Below the pieces are notes generated by a model, which was not told the DNA's origin, did no database searches, and saw only the letters and a list, made by a program, of their open reading frames with translations. DNA of 64,000 nucleotides, taken from NCBI GenBank assembly GCA_049889535.1, contig JBMHDF010000018.1, forward strand, positions 316,529 through 380,528, read 5' to 3'. Of the stretch, positions 59,695 to 64,000 are shown in pieces. Origin of the DNA: JAYQKL01 sp049889535. Its GTDB lineage: Bacteria > Pseudomonadota > Alphaproteobacteria > RS24. Every line of letters begins with the position of its first letter. Position 1 is the first letter of the stretch. Both the position numbers and the translations under genes were made by a program.

Positions 59695-60825
59695 TTACGC
59701 GAGAGCCGGATGCACAATGGCACCATCACGTGTGAGTGTAATGCCAGCAATAATCTCATCTTCGGCATCAAGATTCAGGCTTTGGCTTTCTTGGTCGTAA
59801 AAAGTATCAATAAAATTGAACAAATTACGCGCATAAAGTTCTGAGGCATTGCCCGCCAAGCGGCCCGGCACATTCGTATGCCCAACAATTTTAACGCCTT
59901 GATGCTCAACCACCTCACCTGGCTTGGACAGCACACAATTGCCGCCTTGCTCGACCGCCAAATCAATAATCACGGAGCCAGGCCGCATTGATTCAGCCTG
60001 CTCTTTGGAAACCAAAACAGGTGCTTGGCGACCCGGAATCAGCGCTGTGCAAATCACAATATCTTGCTTAGCAATATGTTCACTCACCAAAGCGGCTTGG
60101 CGTTTTTGGTAATCTTCACTCATTTCTTTTGCATAGCCGCCTGCTGTTTCACCAGTTTCGGCTTCGTCTTGGTCAACCATAACAAAAGACGCGCCAAGAC
60201 TTTCAACCTGCTCGGCGGCTGCCGCGCGCACATCAGTTGCACTGACCACCGCGCCCAGCCGTTTCGCCGTCGCAATCGCTTGCAAACCAGCCACGCCAGC
60301 TCCCATTACAAAAACCTTAGCAGGCGCAATCGTTCCAGCTGCCGTCATCATCATCGGTAAAGCGCGTCCATATTCATTTGTCGCGTCTAAAACTGCCTTA
60401 TAGCCTGCTAAATTGGACTGAGAAGATAAAACATCCATTGACTGCGCGCGTGTGATACGCGGCATCAGCTCCATGGCCATTGCTTGTATGCCAGCCTTCG
60501 CATAAGACGCCACTGCATCTTGACGGTTATGCGGGTCAAGCACAGCAAGCAAAACAGCATTTTGTTTGAAATTCGATAAGGCTTTATCGGTTGGTGCATT
60601 GACGCTCAAAACTAAATCAGCGTCTTTACCCGCCGCTTTTGCTTCAACCAAAACCGCGCCATTATCTGCATAGGCTTGATCAGGAAAACCCACCTGTTCA
60701 CCAAGCCCTTTTTCTACCTCAACCTGCAGGCCGAGAGCTATATATTTTTTGATGGTCTCAGGTGTCGCCGCGCAACGCGTTTCGGACGGTTTGCCGTCCT
60801 TTAAAACAGCTAATTTCAACGCCAT
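59695..60825 (-). CDS. pntA1: NAD(P) transhydrogenase subunit alpha, NAD-binding part (PntAa)
   Basis: The 376-residue soluble domain I binds NAD(H). It has ETRCAATPETIKKYIALGLQV, QSNLAGYKAVLDATNEYGRA, the Rossmann motif VFVMGAGVAGLQAIATAKRLGA, the loop VVSATDVRAAAAEQVESLGA, and CTALIPGRQAPVLV, standard for PntA. AGGGGATTTATA precedes the ATG. The 50-residue CoxIV gene lies upstream on the same strand. No C-terminal membrane helices: these are in pntA2. Confidence 0.97.
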   Translation of the reverse strand: MALKLAVLKDGKPSETRCAATPETIKKYIALGLQVEVEKGLGEQVGFPDQAYADNGAVLVEAKAAGKDADLVLSVNAPTDKALSNFKQNAVLLAVLDPHNRQDAVASYAKAGIQAMAMELMPRITRAQSMDVLSSQSNLAGYKAVLDATNEYGRALPMMMTAAGTIAPAKVFVMGAGVAGLQAIATAKRLGAVVSATDVRAAAAEQVESLGASFVMVDQDEAETGETAGGYAKEMSEDYQKRQAALVSEHIAKQDIVICTALIPGRQAPVLVSKEQAESMRPGSVIIDLAVEQGGNCVLSKPGEVVEHQGVKIVGHTNVPGRLAGNASELYARNLFNFIDTFYDQESQSLNLDAEDEIIAGITLTRDGAIVHPALA

Positions 60826-60873
60826 TATAAATCCCCTAAATGCTGGATTAACTTTTAACTACGTAAGCTGTTT

Positions 60874-61026
60874 TTAACTAAAAACAAACAAAATCAGCCA
60901 CAAAACAATAGCTGAACAGATAATAGTACCCCATTTGCTGAACTGGATAAATTTATCATAGGTCTGGATATGCTCGTCAGCATCCATTTCCTTGCCCCAT
61001 TCATTGCTTGTGTGTTCTTCAACCAT
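60874..61026 (-). CDS. aa3-type cytochrome c oxidase subunit IV
   Basis: A 50-residue protein. A polar start (MVEEHTSNEWGKEMD and DEHIQTYDKFIQFSKWG) leads into a single membrane helix (TIICSAIVLWLILFVF). This is the bacterial aa3 oxidase subunit IV pattern, whose member was first seen in the Paracoccus oxidase structure; its role is accessory. The ATG at 61026 has AGGAG six bases upstream; an ATG at 61032 overlaps that site. The gene lies 49 bases before pntA1, a place where alphaproteobacteria often carry it. Confidence 0.9.
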   Translation of the reverse strand: MVEEHTSNEWGKEMDADEHIQTYDKFIQFSKWGTIICSAIVLWLILFVFS

Positions 61027-61124
61027 AGCCATCTCCTAAGTTTATGCTTTTTTAATATAAAATATCACGAACTCAAACTGCTATTTTGTCTGATTTTTTG
61101 TTTTTACCCATGTTTTTACGGCAG

Positions 61125-61967
61125 TTAACGTTTCTGCTTTGGCTCATCGCAAACTGAACCATAATAGTGGCGCGATTGACAACTGGCATCTGCCGCCGCC
61201 GCTTTAAGCGCCGCGACCATAATTTCTGCCCATTTTTGGCAATCTTGCTGCTGTGTCACCAAATCTTGACGCAGCTCAATGAGGGCGTGTGGCAAACCAT
61301 TGGCCGTGCCATGCCGATACAGCGTATCATGTTTCAGCTGCCCAGAATACGGGTCATTATGTGCGACTGGCCCCTGAAACCGCTGCTCGGCTTGTGTTTG
61401 AAATGCCTTAATTTTTTGTTCGATATGACGCGGTAAACGATCATCTTTATCCCATAAAATCGCCGCCGGCATTGGCCGTTTTTGACCTTTCCATTCAGGC
61501 GTGAAGCTATGCACAGATAAAATAATCGGAACGCGACCCGCTGCCTCTGCCTGTTGGAGATAATGCTCAATTTGGGCATGATAAGGCTCATAAAAACCGG
61601 TAATACGAGCTGTTTTCTCGGCACATTGGCGCGCTGGATGAATCTTCAAATTACCTGAAATCACTTCACCATCTGATAATTGCATGACCAATGTCGGGTC
61701 ATCAATCCCGCGATTGGCATCAATCAGCAAACGCGAAAAACCTGCCAATATCACGGGGCAATTCAGCATATCACCAATCATTTCTGCGGTTTGGGCGGCG
61801 CCAATATCCCATGCAATATGTTGGGCCAGCTGGTCACCAGACAATCCAAGATGCTCATAATCAGGCGGGATTGCGTTGGTCGCATGGTCGCATAAAATAA
61901 TAAACTGCAAATCACCATCGGGATTGCAGACGCGATAAGGGTGTTTATAGACTTGAGTTACGGTCAT
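61125..61967 (-). CDS. N-formylglutamate amidohydrolase family protein
   Basis: The 280-residue protein matches the N-formylglutamate amidohydrolase fold, which frees glutamate and formate, classically in histidine breakdown. Motifs are LCDHATNAIPPDYEHLGL, HIAWDIGAAQTAEMI, FSRLLIDANRG, LSVHSFTPEWKGQKRP, VAHNDPYSG and GLPHALIELRQDLV. No hut genes lie here, so it may act on other N-formyl or peptide substrates. It starts three bases after the alpha/beta hydrolase stop and is likely cotranscribed. Confidence 0.9.
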   Translation of the reverse strand: MTVTQVYKHPYRVCNPDGDLQFIILCDHATNAIPPDYEHLGLSGDQLAQHIAWDIGAAQTAEMIGDMLNCPVILAGFSRLLIDANRGIDDPTLVMQLSDGEVISGNLKIHPARQCAEKTARITGFYEPYHAQIEHYLQQAEAAGRVPIILSVHSFTPEWKGQKRPMPAAILWDKDDRLPRHIEQKIKAFQTQAEQRFQGPVAHNDPYSGQLKHDTLYRHGTANGLPHALIELRQDLVTQQQDCQKWAEIMVAALKAAAADASCQSRHYYGSVCDEPKQKR

Positions 61968-61970
61968 AAT

Positions 61971-63008
61971 CTATCGATTAATGTGTCCCGATTCGCGCGC
62001 CTCTGCTTGGAATATATGTTCGCCCGCTGGCAGAACTATTCCATGAGCGAGGTCATTTATCGCCGTCACAATGGGCTGGTTTCTGGTGTGATGTAGCATA
62101 TGCCCGGCCCCTATAAAATGCATAAAATGGGCATTTTGAACAGTCTTTAACAGGCGTTGCGATTGGTTGGGGGTATAAACTGTCTGGTCCCGGTCACCTG
62201 CTGCCAACACCAGCGGCACATTAATATCAGCATATCGCGCCGTCATATCGTGCAAATGCCCTCGCAAACGCATGCCATAAACAGAATTATAAATAAAAGG
62301 GCTAGGGCGCAAGATAAGGTCAATCGCGGCTAGCTTTTGATAATCTGGAAAAGAGGCTTCTGGGGTAAAAGTCGCATCAATTGAAGCGGGTATCATATCT
62401 TGACCAATTTTGACCAATGCCAGACGCATAAAAAGCTGATTGATAATGGGAACTTCAGCGAGTTTTTGGTACCAGACATCTGTGCCTTGCCAAGGATAAA
62501 AAACGCCCGCTAGGGCAACAACACCGCTTATCTTATCACCATATTCACTGGCAAAAGCTGCGGCCACCGCCCCACCCCAGCTAAAACCAACTATTACAGG
62601 TTTTTCGAGACCTAATTTGTCAATCGCCTGCGCAATCGCATCCGCTTGAGCTTGCGGGCTGGACATTAGTTCAGCAGAAATTTTGCTTTCACTCCAGCCA
62701 AGGCCCGGGCGATCAAAAGCATAGACATCAATATCAGGGGCCAATGTGTCAAAAAAGGCCAACTCCATATCCTGCGCGTTACCGCTGGCCCCATGAATAA
62801 GCACCACTGGATGAGGGTCTTTTAAAGCGTTTTCGTTAAATTTAGCTGCGCGATGAATATAATGAAGCCGTGCGGTTGGGACATCGACAAACGCGCCCTT
62901 TGGTGGATGCGCCGCTTCAATGGTACGGCGCAACATAGTTTCATGTAACGCCAGTCCAAGCAAAATTACAAAAAAGAAGAAACCAGTTATTTTCATGAAT
63001 TTCATCAT
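61971..63008 (-). CDS. Alpha/beta hydrolase with N-terminal membrane anchor
   Basis: The 345-residue protein has an N-terminal membrane segment (ITGFFFFVILLGLALHET) and an alpha/beta hydrolase fold. The oxyanion motif is VVLIHGASGNAQDM, the nucleophile elbow VGFSWGGAVAAA, the acid near AAGDRDQTVY, and the catalytic His in IGAGHMLHHT. DVYAFDRPGLGWSES is typical of esterase or haloalkane-type members. The substrate is unknown. The gene lies 81 bases after rpmJ with a long hairpin between. Confidence 0.87.
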   Translation of the reverse strand: MMKFMKITGFFFFVILLGLALHETMLRRTIEAAHPPKGAFVDVPTARLHYIHRAAKFNENALKDPHPVVLIHGASGNAQDMELAFFDTLAPDIDVYAFDRPGLGWSESKISAELMSSPQAQADAIAQAIDKLGLEKPVIVGFSWGGAVAAAFASEYGDKISGVVALAGVFYPWQGTDVWYQKLAEVPIINQLFMRLALVKIGQDMIPASIDATFTPEASFPDYQKLAAIDLILRPSPFIYNSVYGMRLRGHLHDMTARYADINVPLVLAAGDRDQTVYTPNQSQRLLKTVQNAHFMHFIGAGHMLHHTRNQPIVTAINDLAHGIVLPAGEHIFQAEARESGHINR

Positions 63009-63020
63009 ACGCGTAATTTA

Positions 63021-63051
63021 GGGTGCGACGCCTGAAAAAAAAGGCGCACCC
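63021..63051 (-). terminator. Hairpin between rpmJ and hydrolase gene
   Basis: On the minus strand GGGTGCGCCT pairs with AGGCG-CGCACCC (one bulged T) around a T-rich loop, giving a strong stem 39 bases after the rpmJ stop. There is no T-run after it, so it may be an imperfect terminator, a transcript-end stabiliser, or a leader hairpin 13 bases before the hydrolase start. Confidence 0.45.
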
Positions 63052-63089
63052 ATAAAGATATTGCGTAAAATTCAGTAAAAAATTGGGAA

Positions 63090-63215
63090 TTAACCCTGAC
63101 GCGCTTTAAAACGCTTATTCACTTTATTAATTACATATAAACGCCCACGACGACGCACAACCTGATTTTTCTGGTGACGGTCACGCAGGGATTTCAAAGA
63201 ATTTCTAACTTTCAT
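63090..63215 (-). CDS. rpmJ: 50S ribosomal protein L36, zinc-free type
   Basis: The 41-residue basic protein begins MKVRNSLKSLRDRHQKNQ, continues VVRRRGRLYVINKVNKRFKA and ends RQG. This is the L36 form without the four zinc-binding residues (YkgO/RpmJ2-like). ATG at 63215 follows GGAGGCTGGAACG. A longer frame starting at 63293 would add 26 residues not found in the family and is rejected. It stands alone, apart from the spc ribosomal operon, as is usual for this form. Confidence 0.95.
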   Translation of the reverse strand: MKVRNSLKSLRDRHQKNQVVRRRGRLYVINKVNKRFKARQG

Positions 63216-63350
63216 CGTTCCAGCCTCCGAGGCGGCAAATGTCTGTGGTCTAATAATTGTGCGGAAACTAGCCGAGCCAAAGCCATATGTCAATATCCCA
63301 TATCACAACCATATTTTGATGAAGCGCTTATCAAGAAGTCGCATGGCCAA

Positions 63351-64000
63351 TCAAGCGGGGCTATTGAGTTCTTGTTCCAATTCTGCTGTCACAATTTTAG
63401 CGCGTTTATTGGCATAAAGCAGCGATACCAGCAATAAAATACATAAAATATAAGGCCCACGATCATAAAACCTATAAAGCGGCACAATAATGATTGGTGT
63501 GAAAATAATTCCAATAGTTGCCGTAGAACTAAGCAATCCAGCAATCGCCCCTTGCTCGAAAGGTGTCACATTAAGCGACGCACCAGAGGCCGAGCCCGTG
63601 CGTGTTAAGCCTAAGCCATAACCAATAAACATCATAGCAAGCGTCAAAATAATGAGATTGATATCAAATAAAAATAATAAAAACCCAATCATCATCGACA
63701 CCGCGCCTATTTTAATCTGCCTATCTGTCGGCATAGGATAACGCGGCACAACATAAGATTGCGCAAAAATATTGGCTGCGGCCATGCTCATCATGCCAAC
63801 ACTGAGGAATTTCGCGGTTTCCATCGTGTCCATATGCATCACATCAAGAATGAAAAAACCCGTCAATTGCAATATGACAGCCTGCAACAAACCGCCAAGC
63901 GAACTGATATAAAGATAATCGCGTATGCGCTTATCTTTTATTTTTAATCTGGCGCGCTTCGCTGTTTGTTCAAAAATGTCAGGTGATCTATTTTCCGGCA
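63351..64000 (-). CDS. MFS transporter (partial, 5' end outside window)
   Basis: The frame is open from the stop at 63351 to the window end, about 216 codons, so the N-terminal half is missing. What remains looks like the second half of a 12-helix major facilitator. It has a charged central cytoplasmic loop (KRARLKIKDKRIRDYLYI), then helices including FLSVGMMSMAAANIFAQSYV, MIGFLLFLFDINLIILTLAM, and LSSTATIGIIFTPIIIVPLY, with the GYGLGLTRTGSASGASLNVT segment between. It could be a TetA-like drug or solute exporter. The TTG codon at 63890 is not the real start, since sequence before it continues the same protein. Confidence 0.82.
   Translation of the reverse strand, partial: PENRSPDIFEQTAKRARLKIKDKRIRDYLYISSLGGLLQAVILQLTGFFILDVMHMDTMETAKFLSVGMMSMAAANIFAQSYVVPRYPMPTDRQIKIGAVSMMIGFLLFLFDINLIILTLAMMFIGYGLGLTRTGSASGASLNVTPFEQGAIAGLLSSTATIGIIFTPIIIVPLYRFYDRGPYILCILLLVSLLYANKRAKIVTAELEQELNSPA

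Noticed and set aside
63090..63293. A 67-residue version of L36
   Set aside because: L36 of this type is about 41 residues and the internal ATG at 63215 has GGAGG at the right distance.

Overview
The window is chromosomal DNA of an alphaproteobacterium of moderate G+C content with a compact, streamlined layout. The evidence is gene content and order: amidase-rnpB-mraZ-rsmH-ftsL, cycHJKL-type cytochrome c maturation genes followed by a response regulator, histidine kinase and glnE, a three-part pntA1-pntA2-pntB transhydrogenase beside a bacterial aa3 oxidase subunit IV gene, COQ9 divergent from rpsU, and alphaproteobacterial families such as TrcR (DUF1013), DUF1192, DUF1491, DUF2849, DUF6456 and DUF2793. 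A marine SAR116-like lineage (Puniceispirillales) would fit, but that is a guess from style. Neighbouring genes often overlap by 1-30 bases. I see no insertion sequence, CRISPR array or complete prophage.

Layout. 1-3283: division and cell wall genes on the minus strand (ftsL fragment, rsmH, mraZ with an array of MraZ boxes, RNase P RNA, a peptidoglycan amidase). 3379-4083: phosphoglycolate phosphatase. 4100-10104: an acyl-CoA catabolic cluster (CoA ligase, short-chain dehydrogenase, crotonase, two different acyl-CoA dehydrogenases), ending upstream at a 24-bp perfect palindrome. 10216-14965: siroheme methyltransferase, phosphomannomutase, TauE/SafE permease, DusA and a small secreted protein. 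14986-23725: glnE, a two-component system and ccmI/E/F/H. 23819-24514: an isolated phage/GTA-type DUF2793 protein. 24866-27970: YcgN and the sulfite reductase operon DUF2849-cysI-DUF934. 27967-30755: DadA, MscS channel, DUF1491. 30851-33125: sufE, then a regulatory locus with a DUF6456 protein, a stand-alone DnaA-domain-IV-like protein and a divergent winged-helix regulator. 33178-40891: MaoC, MsrB, oligopeptidase B, serine hydrolase, nitronate monooxygenase-like protein, outer-membrane barrel, and an iron-sulfur (6-4) photolyase. 40893-40967: tRNA-Gln. 41038-47248: lactonase-like protein, metallo-hydrolase, DUF1499, a DmdB/AlkK-like CoA ligase, FieF-type metal exporter, pdxH. 47435-51522: fabI, aroC, thiE, efp, suhB-like. 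51531-57846: MsbA-like ABC exporter, rpmE, DUF1192, trcR, DUF465, purE-purK, COQ9, rpsU. 57927-61026: pntB, pntA2, pntA1 and the 50-residue CoxIV gene. 61125-64000: N-formylglutamate amidohydrolase, alpha/beta hydrolase, rpmJ and a partial MFS transporter.

Most genes are housekeeping. The parts most worth a second look are the acyl-CoA cluster with its palindrome, the DnaA-like/DUF6456/winged-helix locus with a DnaA-box-like site, the ccm-to-two-component junction where degP appears to be missing, the DUF2793 orphan with an apparent broken upstream reading frame, and a hairpin that covers the ribosome binding site of the sulfite reductase operon. All function calls come from reading motifs; no database search was run.
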